Positions 36,101 through 43,875 of a DNA stretch of 64,000 nt are shown in pieces. Position 1 is the stretch's first letter. Each line of letters starts with the position of its first letter. The notes beneath the pieces were generated by a model. The model was not told the origin of the DNA, ran no database searches, and worked only from the letters and a program-made list of their open reading frames with translations. The DNA is from Laspinema palackyanum D2a (lineage in GTDB: Bacteria; Cyanobacteriota; Cyanobacteriia; Cyanobacteriales; Laspinemataceae), in contig JAMXFF010000018.1 in NCBI GenBank assembly GCA_025370845.1, forward strand, positions 40,860 to 104,859. Direction: 5' to 3'. The position numbers and the translations under genes were made by a program.

Positions 36101-38456
36101 AATATTGGAGAGCGGGTTCATACGCGGTAGAATCCTTGGCTTTTTTTCCGGCTTTCAAATTCAAACGAGCCAGTTGATTTTTCTCAGAATCCGTCGCAAT
36201 TAATTCCGCCCCCTTATTGAGTTGGTTGACAATATCAAAGATATTCTCTTCCAAGCTCTCCGGTGAGGTATTCTGTAGGAATAACCGCCCAATATTGAGG
36301 TGGAATTCTTTTTTTTGGGCTTCGGGAATCAAAGAATAGGCCGCTTGCTGAACCCGGTCATGCAAAAATTTGTAGGGAATATAAGCAGGATAACTGGCAA
36401 ACAATTCCAGGGGTGAATCCGGACTTTCTAACATGAGCGCCTCTCGATCCCACAGCATCGGAGTTTTGTAGGCATCGGTCAAGGGGACAATCAACCCTTC
36501 CTGAAGCGCGGATAACAAATCGTTCGCGGTTGCTGAAAGAGATTTAGCATTGACTACGGACAAGGTGTCTAAATCAAATCGGTTGCCCATACAAGCCGCA
36601 AGTTTCAGAACGTTCTGGCTACTGGCATCGAGCTTGCCAATTTTATTAACCATTAACTCCACCACATTATCGGTGATTCCGACTTGTTGGATAGCGTCAA
36701 TATTCCATTCCCAATTACCAGAATTGTAGTTAAAAGAGAGAAACTGTTCCTGATATAAATATTCCAGTAATTGAGTCAAGAAAAAGGGATTGCCCCCAGT
36801 CTTACTGAAAACCAGTTCAGTTAACGCCTCTGATTCCGCAGGGGAAACATTCAAAGTATCCCCAATTAATTGGCTAACTTGTTCAATCAATAAAGGCTGA
36901 AGCTGAATCGCATCCACTTGAGTCCCGGCTTTTTGAATCCGCTCTACGGTTAAGATAAACGGATGAGTAGGACTCACTTCATTGTCTCGATAAGCGCCAA
37001 TGGTTAGCAGGTATTGGTTGTCCGCATCACTCAGGAGTTGTTCCAGCAACTTCAATGAGGCAGAATCGGCCCACTGGAGATCATCGATAAACATCACTAC
37101 AGGATGTTCGGCTTGGGCAAAAACACTTACAAATTGTTGAAAGACTAAGTTAAAACGATTCTGTGCCTCGGTTGGACCCAACTGGGGAACGGGAGGCTGT
37201 TTACCCATAATTAGTTCTAATTCAGGTATCACTTCAATGATGACCTGAGCGTTGTTTCCTAACGCATTTAAGAGCTTTTGTTTCCAGATTTGCAATTGCC
37301 CTTCACTTTCCGTGAGCAACTGGCGGATTAATTCTTGAAAGGCTTGAATCAGGGAACTATAGGGAATATTTCGTTTAAATTGGTCAAATTTACCGGAGAT
37401 GAAATATCCTCGGGATTTGACCAGAGGTTTTTGAACTTCATTAACTAAGGCTGATTTACCGACACCGGAATAACCCGCTACCAATATCAGGACGGGAGTT
37501 CCTTGACCGAGACTATCCCAACTGTTTAAGAGTTGTTGAACTTCCTGTTCTCTTCCGTAGAGTTTCTGGGGAATTTGAAACTTATCGGATTGGTCCTGAC
37601 GGGCTAGAGGAAATGTAGAAATTTCCCCGTTAGTTTGTAATTGATTTAAACAGGTTTCTAAATCTAATTTTAACCCTCTAGCACTTTGATATCGCTCCTC
37701 AGCAGTTTTTGCCATCAGTTTCATGACCAAATCAGAAACAACCTGGGGAATCTTGGGGTCAATTTGAGCCGGTGGTACTGGCTGTTTAGCGATATGAGAG
37801 TGAACCAACTCTAAAGGAGCAGTTGCTGTAAAAGGAAGTTGATGGGTCAGTAGTTCGTAGAAAGTCACCCCTAATGAATAAAAATCCGTGCGGTAATCGA
37901 TCGCCCGGTTCATGCGCCCGGTTTGTTCGGGAGAAATATAAGCTAAGGTTCCTTCCAGGCGATCGGGGTTGAGAATCGTCGGATTTTCCCGAGACAAAAC
38001 GCTGGAAATGCCAAAATCGATGATTTTAACTTCCCCAGTTTCTGGGTTATAGACAATATTCGAGGGGTTAATATCCTTGTGAATGATATTGGCAGCATGG
38101 ATTTCTCCTAAACTTTCCGCAATGGCGATCGCCACAGTCAGAAATTCCCCCAGGGGAAACGGGCGTTCCGTCATCCACCCCTTTAAAGATTTACCGCCAA
38201 AATCTTCTAAAGTCATCACCAGACTGTTCTGGTATCGGTGCAAATCGTAGACTTGAACCACCCCCTTCCCCGCCAAGGACCGGGTAATTTCATATTCCTG
38301 TTTGTAGCGGGTGAGTTCGGAGGGATTGGGATAATCTTGTTTAAGAACTTTCAAAATCATCGGTAGATTGTCCCGTTCGCGAATCCCCCGATAAACTAAT
38401 GAATTGGCACTTTCATAAATAGGGCTGAGGATTTGGTAGCCCGTTAAATCAGTCAT
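33102..38456 (-). CDS. Giant Ser/Thr kinase - AAA ATPase - GAF - SpoIIE phosphatase fusion
   Basis: This 1784-residue protein joins four modules. (1) A Ser/Thr kinase domain (about 1-270): Lys36 in MILKVLK, catalytic HKDINPSN (Asp128), DFG at 147-149. (2) A PknB/AcyB-type STAND ATPase (about 297-560) with Walker A GYSGVGKS (328-335) and Walker B VVMFIDDLQWAD, plus a helical TPR-like region to about 1330. (3) A GAF domain (about 1365-1510). (4) A coiled coil and a PP2C/SpoIIE phosphatase domain (about 1555-1784) with GGDYYDVL, GDVTGHGLEAGMV and DDITLVVM. Most relatives end in a histidine kinase instead. It probably phosphorylates and dephosphorylates an anti-sigma-like or FHA target; that is inference. 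A run of 12 C residues lies within the coding strand. Confidence 0.9.
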   Translation of the reverse strand: MTDLTGYQILSPIYESANSLVYRGIRERDNLPMILKVLKQDYPNPSELTRYKQEYEITRSLAGKGVVQVYDLHRYQNSLVMTLEDFGGKSLKGWMTERPFPLGEFLTVAIAIAESLGEIHAANIIHKDINPSNIVYNPETGEVKIIDFGISSVLSRENPTILNPDRLEGTLAYISPEQTGRMNRAIDYRTDFYSLGVTFYELLTHQLPFTATAPLELVHSHIAKQPVPPAQIDPKIPQVVSDLVMKLMAKTAEERYQSARGLKLDLETCLNQLQTNGEISTFPLARQDQSDKFQIPQKLYGREQEVQQLLNSWDSLGQGTPVLILVAGYSGVGKSALVNEVQKPLVKSRGYFISGKFDQFKRNIPYSSLIQAFQELIRQLLTESEGQLQIWKQKLLNALGNNAQVIIEVIPELELIMGKQPPVPQLGPTEAQNRFNLVFQQFVSVFAQAEHPVVMFIDDLQWADSASLKLLEQLLSDADNQYLLTIGAYRDNEVSPTHPFILTVERIQKAGTQVDAIQLQPLLIEQVSQLIGDTLNVSPAESEALTELVFSKTGGNPFFLTQLLEYLYQEQFLSFNYNSGNWEWNIDAIQQVGITDNVVELMVNKIGKLDASSQNVLKLAACMGNRFDLDTLSVVNAKSLSATANDLLSALQEGLIVPLTDAYKTPMLWDREALMLESPDSPLELFASYPAYIPYKFLHDRVQQAAYSLIPEAQKKEFHLNIGRLFLQNTSPESLEENIFDIVNQLNKGAELIATDSEKNQLARLNLKAGKKAKDSTAYEPALQYLEAGLALLPPDSWQTEYEFTLALHVETVEVYYLNTRFEEAEQLGAVVLQEAQSLLERVKIYELKIQSQYAQLQLQLAIETALEILEPLGVVLPRTPTPEQIEAEQNVIKELLGDRKIEDLANLPEMTDPYQLAAVRILLIVTSAAIITNPLLYPIVTLTSVRLCIQHGNSPFAAAVYIFYAQLLCGAMKNIDSGYQVGQLSLTLVDQLDVRDFKALVTHYSNGFVRHWKDPFRAIPLEQMQEGIQVGIETGNLENACYNAIDYTLFSTFAGYNLTEFAPRYAEYTQLTIKLKQVYSVYYIEAARGIAVNLLKEDLEDYGLIIGNSWEEEEQFLAAWVEGNALWLLFITYLAKTIAFSYLNQFDSALESAQKADLYGESSASYVVFPQHIFYYSVALVSVCQSESTPPPLKKAEFLNKARSNQELMKEWAKYAPENYQNKYDLVQAELARIAGNHLEAQTLYEKAIQGAKKQGFIHEEGLAYERAAEYYLTLDREEIGQFYLKNAYACYASWGATAKLKSLSETYPNLLVKVTQRSGETGPVSVTTTGRDGKGLDIETVVKASQAIASEIVLDQLLDKLMRLTIENAGAQKGFLILPDAGKLSIEATGIINGSEEIAVQSVPIEESLELSSAIVHYVARTQSSVILNDASNAGTFTTDSYIVQNQPKSVLCAPLLNQGQLTGIIYLENNLATGAFTPERIELLQVISAQAAISLENAQLYRTLEDKVIERTAQLAEANEEISALNELLKSDNLRMSAELDVTRQLQQKMLPNPEELQAIPGLEIAGFMEPADEIGGDYYDVLNHEGHIKIGIGDVTGHGLEAGMVMVMVQTAVRTLLVNDEKDYVKFLNTINRMIHDNVQRMRTDKNLTLALLDYADGVLRITGQHEEVLVVRGTGEIERLDTIDLGFPVGLELDISDFITQAEVELNPGDGVVLYTDGIPEAENMAGEFYGMDRLCEVVSQYWQESAEAIREGVIQDVREFIGEQKVFDDITLVVMKQR
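34877..34888 (-). repeat. Homopolymer tract, 12 C on the coding strand
   Basis: Twelve G residues on the given strand (12 C in the coding direction) encode the Pro run in ESTPPPLKKAEF of the giant kinase, with AAAAAA close by. It is the longest homopolymer noticed in the window. Slippage by one base would shift the frame and cut off the GAF and phosphatase domains. Confidence 0.9.
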
Positions 38457-38558
38457 CGTTAAACTCTCCTAAAATGATTGGTATAAATGAACGCGATATC
38501 AATCCCCATCTGGTTTTGATATCCGTTCATTCGTCTGGGTTATAAATGGGAAAAGGGC

Positions 38559-38972
38559 TTAAGCCAGAGCTTTAGAGGTGACTTCCGTATTGTCATAACA
38601 GTAAAAGGAGGTAATTTTGGACTCATCATTTAACTCAAATAACCAAGCCCCGTGACTGATATAAGCTTCTGCCATATTGGGTTCTTTTGAGCTAAAAACT
38701 TCTTCCACGAAAGCTACAACTTGTTTTTCTTCAGCCAAGCAATTGACCACTTTGATAGTTTGGCTGAGATTTTTTTGAGCTAACTTACCGAGGAGTAACC
38801 CAAAAAATTTTTCGACCCCTTCAAGTCCCGTAAATTCCCCAAAAATCGGATTTGTATTTGGACCGGGAATGCAAAAAACCACACTGGGATCTAAATCGTC
38901 CATCGGATTTCCTTGTCCGTGCAGTTTTTTTTCGATCCAGTCCGTGACAATTTGTTTATTTTTATCTGTCAT
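38559..38972 (-). CDS. SnoaL/NTF2-like small protein
   Basis: The 137-residue protein has the cone-shaped NTF2-like fold pattern. An N-terminal helix (NKQIVTDWIEKKLHG) leads into DLDPSVVFCIPGPNTNPI, then FTGLEGVEKFFGLLLGKLAQ, and beta strands VVAFVEEVFSS and GAWLFELNDESKITSFYCYD. SnoaL-like proteins are ketosteroid-isomerase-fold enzymes or small-molecule binders; the substrate here is unknown. No signal peptide is seen. It lies about 100 bp upstream of the giant kinase gene on the same strand, with a similar spacing, and could be co-transcribed. A good AAGGAGCG site precedes the ATG at 38972. No catalytic pair can be assigned with confidence. Confidence 0.75.
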   Translation of the reverse strand: MTDKNKQIVTDWIEKKLHGQGNPMDDLDPSVVFCIPGPNTNPIFGEFTGLEGVEKFFGLLLGKLAQKNLSQTIKVVNCLAEEKQVVAFVEEVFSSKEPNMAEAYISHGAWLFELNDESKITSFYCYDNTEVTSKALA

Positions 38973-39414
38973 AGAAAATACGCTCCTTCAAGGTCAGTAT
39001 CTAGCTGTTGTTACATTCAAATAGGAAAGGGTTTGAGTTGCTTTTCGGGAGTGCGTTCTTTTACCCAACCCCATTTAACCGGAACCTGATCCAGTCCTCC
39101 CTCACCCAGCCGTTTCCCAAAATAGCGCATCCCTGAAACAATCACTTTAACAGATCTTAAGTGAAATCGCCCCTCTGAGATTGGCATCAGTTAAAATTGT
39201 ATTCAAGCCCTTGGCAAAGGTCAAATCGGCCCTACTCAGAGGGACTGACAACAGCAGGTTTCCTCGTGACCCCCTGAAGCCAAGTCACCAGGACAGATGA
39301 CAAATGACCATCCCCATCCCCCCCATCAACCAAGGACAAATGACAAATGACCCATGACCCATGACCCATGACATAAAAAATGATAAAATCAGGTGAACGG
39401 TTCACGAGGTCAGC
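38973..39414. other. Spacer with ATGACCC/ATGACAA satellite and palindrome
   Basis: No gene is supported. At about 39295-39372 there is a low-complexity array of 7-base units (GACAAAT, GACCCAT), the type often seen in cyanobacterial spacers. A 6-1-6 palindrome GTGAAC-G-GTTCAC lies at 39393-39405, just before the Uma2 gene. Confidence 0.55.
39393..39405 (+). promoter_or_regulatory. Palindrome before Uma2 gene, possible operator
   Basis: A perfect GTGAAC-G-GTTCAC palindrome is located 10 bases before the start codon and overlaps the ribosome-site region (GAGG at 39406-39409). It could be an operator or a translation-blocking hairpin. No regulator is known. Confidence 0.35.
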
Positions 39415-39990
39415 ATGGGCGATCGCCAACTTAACAGTTACACCCTCCCTTCCCCGGATTTAGCACCGGAGAACGGTCTAGTTCTACCCCACTCCTTTAC
39501 CTTTGAGCAGACTCCCCCATCTGAGCAATCCCCCCATCAGGAAGGGGTTACCCAGACTCTCTCCCAGCTATTAATCCAGCACCTGCGCGGCACGAATTCT
39601 GTTGTTTCTCTTCATCCGAATCCCGTTTATATTGAAGCCGCATCAGCCTACTGTTATCCTGATTTAATGGTCAGCCATGACCCTCGGGATTGGGATTGCC
39701 GCCACGGACTTGACGGGGTAATTCAATATCCCTGTTTGATTATCGATGTGATTTCTCACCCCTGTCCTGGCAGTGAGAAAAGCGGTCAATTTGAGCAGTA
39801 TCGCCACATTGAAACTTTAGAGGAATATGTGTGGCTTGATCCCACTCAACCTAAACTGAATTGTTGGCGTCAAATTGAACCGGGAGTTTGGGAAGCCTAT
39901 CTCTATGAGTCTGGGGATGATGTTTATTTGGATAGCCTGAGTTTTCTAATTGAAATAGAGGCTATTTATGACCAGATACTGACCCGATGA
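39415..39990 (+). CDS. Uma2-family (DUF820) putative endonuclease
   Basis: The 191-residue protein is of the Uma2 family, very abundant in cyanobacteria. These have a PD-(D/E)xK nuclease-like fold of uncertain role. The acidic site is seen in AYCYPDLMV (PD), followed by IDVISHPCPG (strand with acidic residue and Ser) and the family run GQFEQYRHIETLEEYVWLDP. The usual E-V-x-S reads DVIS here, so the catalytic Glu is replaced by Asp. The N-terminal part (residues 1-65) is longer and Pro-rich (QTPPSEQSPHQEGVTQ) compared with standard members. Start is ATG 39415 with GAGG upstream. It is single; neighbours on both sides run on the minus strand. Confidence 0.85.
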   Translation: MGDRQLNSYTLPSPDLAPENGLVLPHSFTFEQTPPSEQSPHQEGVTQTLSQLLIQHLRGTNSVVSLHPNPVYIEAASAYCYPDLMVSHDPRDWDCRHGLDGVIQYPCLIIDVISHPCPGSEKSGQFEQYRHIETLEEYVWLDPTQPKLNCWRQIEPGVWEAYLYESGDDVYLDSLSFLIEIEAIYDQILTR

Positions 39991-40010
39991 GGTTGGTTTT
40001 CAAACAAGTT

Positions 40011-40505
40011 TTAATCGAGGAGTTTATCTAAGTTCAGATAGAAGGCAACAGTACCGTCCGGGGTGGTAATTATTTTTTCCACCGCTGCCGGTGCAGGATT
40101 GTTGCCTTCTCTGCCTTGTCGATAGGAGGTGGGAATTTCTGCAAATTTGTCTTCAGGGATGTCTAAAATGGCGGGTAAATTTTGGAGGGGAATACCAATG
40201 CGATCGCCATTGGTGAGGGTGCAGACAATTAAATAAGAATGCTCCTCCTGAACGGGGTTAAGGTTGAGAAATAGCCTGGATAAATCTAATAGGGTAATCA
40301 AATCTGCATCAATTTTAACTAAGCTGCGGCCTCCTTCGAGGGTTCCCTGGGGGGTAAAGTCGGTGAGGACGCGCTGCACCCGTTCGATGGCGATCGCATA
40401 GGTTTCTCCGGCGACTTCAAAGAGGACTAGCTTGCGCGTTGGGGTGCGCTGAATGGCGGCTTTTTTATTATGAAACCGGCGGCTGTATTTAGAGGGTGAA
40501 AACAT
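40011..40505 (-). CDS. CheW-like protein, last gene of cluster B
   Basis: The 164-residue protein has a CheW fold from about residue 25: LVLFEVAGETYAIAIERVQR at the first strands, then LVKIDADLITLLDLSRLF and YLIVCTLTNGDRIGIPLQ. It probably links receptors to the CheA hybrid encoded upstream at 40817-43666 or modulates another partner. The N-terminal 24 residues are basic and have no match in usual CheW. An upstream palindromic element separates it from cheA by about 310 bp, so it may be transcribed poorly or from its own promoter. It ends 20 bp from the converging Uma2 gene. Assignment as CheW-domain protein is good; adaptor role is inferred. Confidence 0.8.
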   Translation of the reverse strand: MFSPSKYSRRFHNKKAAIQRTPTRKLVLFEVAGETYAIAIERVQRVLTDFTPQGTLEGGRSLVKIDADLITLLDLSRLFLNLNPVQEEHSYLIVCTLTNGDRIGIPLQNLPAILDIPEDKFAEIPTSYRQGREGNNPAPAAVEKIITTPDGTVAFYLNLDKLLD

Positions 40506-40567
40506 AGCAGGGATGCTCCTTTAGGGAGGGAGTGGATTGAAAATGATTTGAGATTTAGGACAGGGAG

Positions 40568-40757
40568 TTCCAACACCCGGCGGGGGTTAAAACCTAACAG
40601 CTCAAGTTCCAACACCCGGCGGGGGTTAAAACGATTGGCGGCCTAACAGCTCAAGTCGGTTGAAACCGACTAAAAGTCTTATGGGATGGTATTTTTAGTC
40701 GGATTTATCCGACTTGAGCTATGAGGCGGGGGATTGATCCCCCGCCGGGTGTTGCTA
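40568..40757. repeat. Palindromic element downstream of cheA
   Basis: This copy is of the CGGCGGGGG...CCCCCGCCGG family: an AACACCCGGCGGGGGTTAAAA start (twice, at 40568 and 40609), AAGTCGGTTGAAACCGACT, TTTTAGTCGGATTTATCCGA, and the end CCCCCGCCGGGTGTTG. The left end is duplicated, about 41 bp apart, as if two copies overlapped. A single AACGACTGAAGTCGTTACTA unit follows at 40779-40803. Confidence 0.8.
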
Positions 40758-40816
40758 CTACTAGGAACATTGAAAGAGAACGACTGAAGTCGTTACTACG
40801 AACTAAGAAAGAGATG

Positions 40817-43666
40817 CTATAGTGTTGCTCCGAGTAATTGAGCGATCGCCTCTAATAACTGACGTTCATTATAGGGTTTGGTAAAATATTGAACTGCACC
40901 TAGCTCCATTGCTCTTTGCCGATGTTTAGCACCGCTGCGGGAGGTTAACATTGCTACTGGAATATGAGAAAACTGGGGATTGTCTTTGACTTCTGCTAGG
41001 AATTCAAACCCATCCATGCGGGGCATTTCAATATCTGCAATAATTAAACTACATTTTAACCCGTGATGCAATTGTTCCAAGGCATCTTGACCATCTTTGG
41101 CCTGAGCAACTCGATAGCGTGCGCGGGTGAGGGTTAATGATAGCATTTGGCGAATGGTATAGGAGTCATCAATCACTAGAATTTGGGGTTGAGAGGGGAG
41201 GGGAGGAAGTAGGGGGACGGGGGTGCGAGTTCCTGGGGGAAGGGGATGATTTCGTCCCTGGGTTTCATTGTGAATGACAACGGCTTTTTGGATGTGAGGA
41301 TGGAGTTGTCCAATTAAGTCATCGACATCGAGAATGCTGACGACTTCGCCATCGCCGAGAATGGTGCAACCGAGGATGCCGGTGGGTTTGGATAAGGGTT
41401 GGGGGAGGGGTTTGACGACGAGTTCCTGTTGTCCGACGAGGCGATCGACGACGATCGCCAGAATCCCTTCACTTGAGCTTAATACCAGGACTGGCATATA
41501 ATCTTCTCCAACGGGTATCGGCGAAGGAAAATCGTGAGAGGACTCGTTGTAATGGAGTAAATGATTCAAGGGAACTAACCGAATATACTCGTCGCGCCAC
41601 CGTAACATCGGTTGATGCATGGCCATCTGGATTTCACTGGCGTTAACGTGCAGAATCTCTTCCACGGCATCGAGGGGTAAGGCGAGGGTCTGATGTTCGA
41701 TGCGGACTAATAAGGCATCGGAAATCGAGAGCATCAGGGGGAGTTTAATGATAAAGGTGGTTCCCCGACCGATGCGAGAGTCTACTTTGACGGTACCTCG
41801 CACTTGGCGCAAGTTGTTTCGCACAATATCTAAGCCGACCCCACGTCCAGACAAGTCATTTACCTCACGTTGGGTACTAAATCCCGACCAAAACAGGAAG
41901 TCGTAGAGTTCGTTGAGGGAGAGTTCTAAAGCTTGTTCTTCGGAGACGAGATTTAATTCAACCAGACGGGAACGAATGGTTTCCGGGTCGATGCCTTGGC
42001 CGTCATCGGAGATGGTGATGATAGTTTGTCCCCCTTGATGGCGCGCTTCGATTTCGATTTGGCCGTTGGGGGGTTTACCGGATGCTTTGCGGTCTTCCGG
42101 GGTTTCGATGCCGTGGTCGAAGGCATTTCGCACTAAATGTACCAGGGGGTCGCGCAAGGCGTGTAATAAGCTTTCATCAATTTTGGTATCTCGTCCGATG
42201 AGGAGGAGGTTGACATCTTTATTATAAGTGCGAGACATATCGCGGATGGCGCGAGGCAGGTGGTCCACGGCGCGACTGAAACTGACGACGCGCAACTGCA
42301 TGACTTGGGACCGGAGACGATCGCAAATTCGTCGGAGGCGATCGGTGCTCCGGTCCAGATTGAGGGCTACTTCGTCAATTTTGGCACTGGAGTGGGCGAT
42401 CGCCTGGGTGGTTTCGATGGTTTCTCGGGCCGTATCATGGAACTCACTATAATGATCCATTTCTAGGGCGTCGAAACCCAGGGGATGAGCGGGACTTCGA
42501 CCCTGATGGCTTTTTTCTCCGGCAAGGCGGTCATATTCTTCCCGCAGTTGTACCCCAAATTGATTCAAATCGCGGATGTGCCGTCGCAGACGTTTGACTT
42601 CGGCGCGCAGTTGGGTTTCCTGGACTTCTAAATGGGTGCGACTGATCACTAATTCTCCCACAAGGTCCACCAGTTCCGTGAGGCGATCGAGTTCCACCCG
42701 GATGGTGGGTTTGACTCCGGATTCACTGGGGGAGGAAGTCGGGAGTAGGGAGGGGTCGGCAGGAGGCGCACTCGGGGGACTGTCCGAGGGGAGGATCTCC
42801 GTGGGAGGAGGGACTGGAGAAATTGCTACATCGGGGTTAGGAGGGGGAATATCCATCGGTTGTAAGACGATGGGTAATTCTTGTAATACTTGTTCCCGGA
42901 GGGTTTCTAAATTTTGGGCAATTATCCAGCCCACTTTCTTCAGGTCTTCTCCGGATAAATTGGGGGTATCCACAGCGGTCCGCAGAGATTCGGCAATTCC
43001 CCCCAGTTCCGGGACTTCCAACATCCCGGCTAATCCCGAAAGCTGATAATAAATTTCATTAAAAACCTGATAAGATTTCTCTAAATTTTCCTCTTGCATT
43101 TGCGAGAGTTCGGTTTCTAATCGGTTAAAGATGGGGGGTAAATCTTGTTTAAAAATGGTCTGAATTACCCCGGTATTGGCGGGATGTTTTTGCATCCATT
43201 CGGCGGGTTCTTTTAATCCACCACATTCGGCTTCTAACTCTTCTTTGATGAGGGCGATCGCCTCCAAATCCGCCTGGAAATCTTTGGGGTCTTCTACTTG
43301 CTTTTCCCTAACCAGTGCCGTAGATTGGGCGGTGAGTTTTTTTAACAGGTCAACCCCTTGGAGGAGTTGAGTAATGGAACGGCTACTCAGGGGAGTCTCT
43401 TCCGGGCGATCGCGCAAAATTGCAAAACAATCTTCTATCCGGTGTGCCGCAGTCGAAAGCGACTGAAAACCAAACATCAACGCCGAACCCTTAATCGAAT
43501 GGGCGGCCCGAAACATTTCCTTAATGGTGCTTTTTCGAGCTTCTGCGGTCTCAATTTGTTCCATCGCCAACAACTGAGTTTCTAACGCCTGTAAAAACTC
43601 ATCGGTTTCGGCGATAAATGCCCCCAGAAGTTCTTGAATATCGTTAAAGTCCATTAATGATGACAT
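40817..43666 (-). CDS. CheA hybrid histidine kinase (PixL/PilL type) of cluster B
   Basis: The 949-residue taxis kinase opens with an HPt domain (His56 in RAAHSIKGSALMFG). A second HPt-like helix bundle (about 165-270) has Tyr207 in place of His (EIYYQLSGLAGML). A Pro-rich linker (285-325) follows, then the P3 dimerisation helices, the HATPase domain (HLVRNAFDHGIETPEDR, DLSGRGVGLDIV) and a CheW-like domain. A C-terminal receiver carries Asp878 (ADIEMPRMDGFEF). This layout is that of cyanobacterial phototaxis kinases such as PixL/TaxAY1 of type IV pilus systems. It is preceded by two receptors, CheW and a CheY-like gene on the same strand. Start ATG 43666; MDFNDIQELL is an alternative at residue 5. 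Confidence 0.93.
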   Translation of the reverse strand: MSSLMDFNDIQELLGAFIAETDEFLQALETQLLAMEQIETAEARKSTIKEMFRAAHSIKGSALMFGFQSLSTAAHRIEDCFAILRDRPEETPLSSRSITQLLQGVDLLKKLTAQSTALVREKQVEDPKDFQADLEAIALIKEELEAECGGLKEPAEWMQKHPANTGVIQTIFKQDLPPIFNRLETELSQMQEENLEKSYQVFNEIYYQLSGLAGMLEVPELGGIAESLRTAVDTPNLSGEDLKKVGWIIAQNLETLREQVLQELPIVLQPMDIPPPNPDVAISPVPPPTEILPSDSPPSAPPADPSLLPTSSPSESGVKPTIRVELDRLTELVDLVGELVISRTHLEVQETQLRAEVKRLRRHIRDLNQFGVQLREEYDRLAGEKSHQGRSPAHPLGFDALEMDHYSEFHDTARETIETTQAIAHSSAKIDEVALNLDRSTDRLRRICDRLRSQVMQLRVVSFSRAVDHLPRAIRDMSRTYNKDVNLLLIGRDTKIDESLLHALRDPLVHLVRNAFDHGIETPEDRKASGKPPNGQIEIEARHQGGQTIITISDDGQGIDPETIRSRLVELNLVSEEQALELSLNELYDFLFWSGFSTQREVNDLSGRGVGLDIVRNNLRQVRGTVKVDSRIGRGTTFIIKLPLMLSISDALLVRIEHQTLALPLDAVEEILHVNASEIQMAMHQPMLRWRDEYIRLVPLNHLLHYNESSHDFPSPIPVGEDYMPVLVLSSSEGILAIVVDRLVGQQELVVKPLPQPLSKPTGILGCTILGDGEVVSILDVDDLIGQLHPHIQKAVVIHNETQGRNHPLPPGTRTPVPLLPPLPSQPQILVIDDSYTIRQMLSLTLTRARYRVAQAKDGQDALEQLHHGLKCSLIIADIEMPRMDGFEFLAEVKDNPQFSHIPVAMLTSRSGAKHRQRAMELGAVQYFTKPYNERQLLEAIAQLLGATL

Positions 43667-43823
43667 GATGGTTCAGAGTAGAAGTGTCCGTGACCAAATT
43701 CGACGAAACCGTCGGGGGATCCAGCCATTCCGTTTTGGAGATTTGTTGATGATGAAATCAGGAGATGCACTCTCTGATTTGGACCTCTCCCCGGCCCTCT
43801 CCTGAGAGGAGAGGGCGGCTTTC

Positions 43824-43869
43824 CGGCTCCCCCTTCCCTCCGAGGGAAGGGGGTTGGGGGGTTAGGTCT
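43824..43869. repeat. Short dispersed repeat, CGGCTCCCCC...TTAGGTCT family
   Basis: This is the second copy of the 45/46-bp unit seen at 31799. Just before it, 43786-43815 holds a related CTCTCC...GGAGAGGGC palindrome. Both occupy the spacer between the receptor stop (43876) and the cheA start. Confidence 0.8.
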
Positions 43870-43875
43870 GCTCAT

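Noticed and set aside
39232-39429. 65-residue minus-strand frame
   Set aside because: It is a translation of the ATGACCC satellite and overlaps the real Uma2 start.
43824-43869. Short frame encoding a Pro/Arg-rich peptide across the CGGCTCCCCC repeat
   Set aside because: Same peptide-like translation occurs at 31799 because both are copies of a repeat, not a gene.
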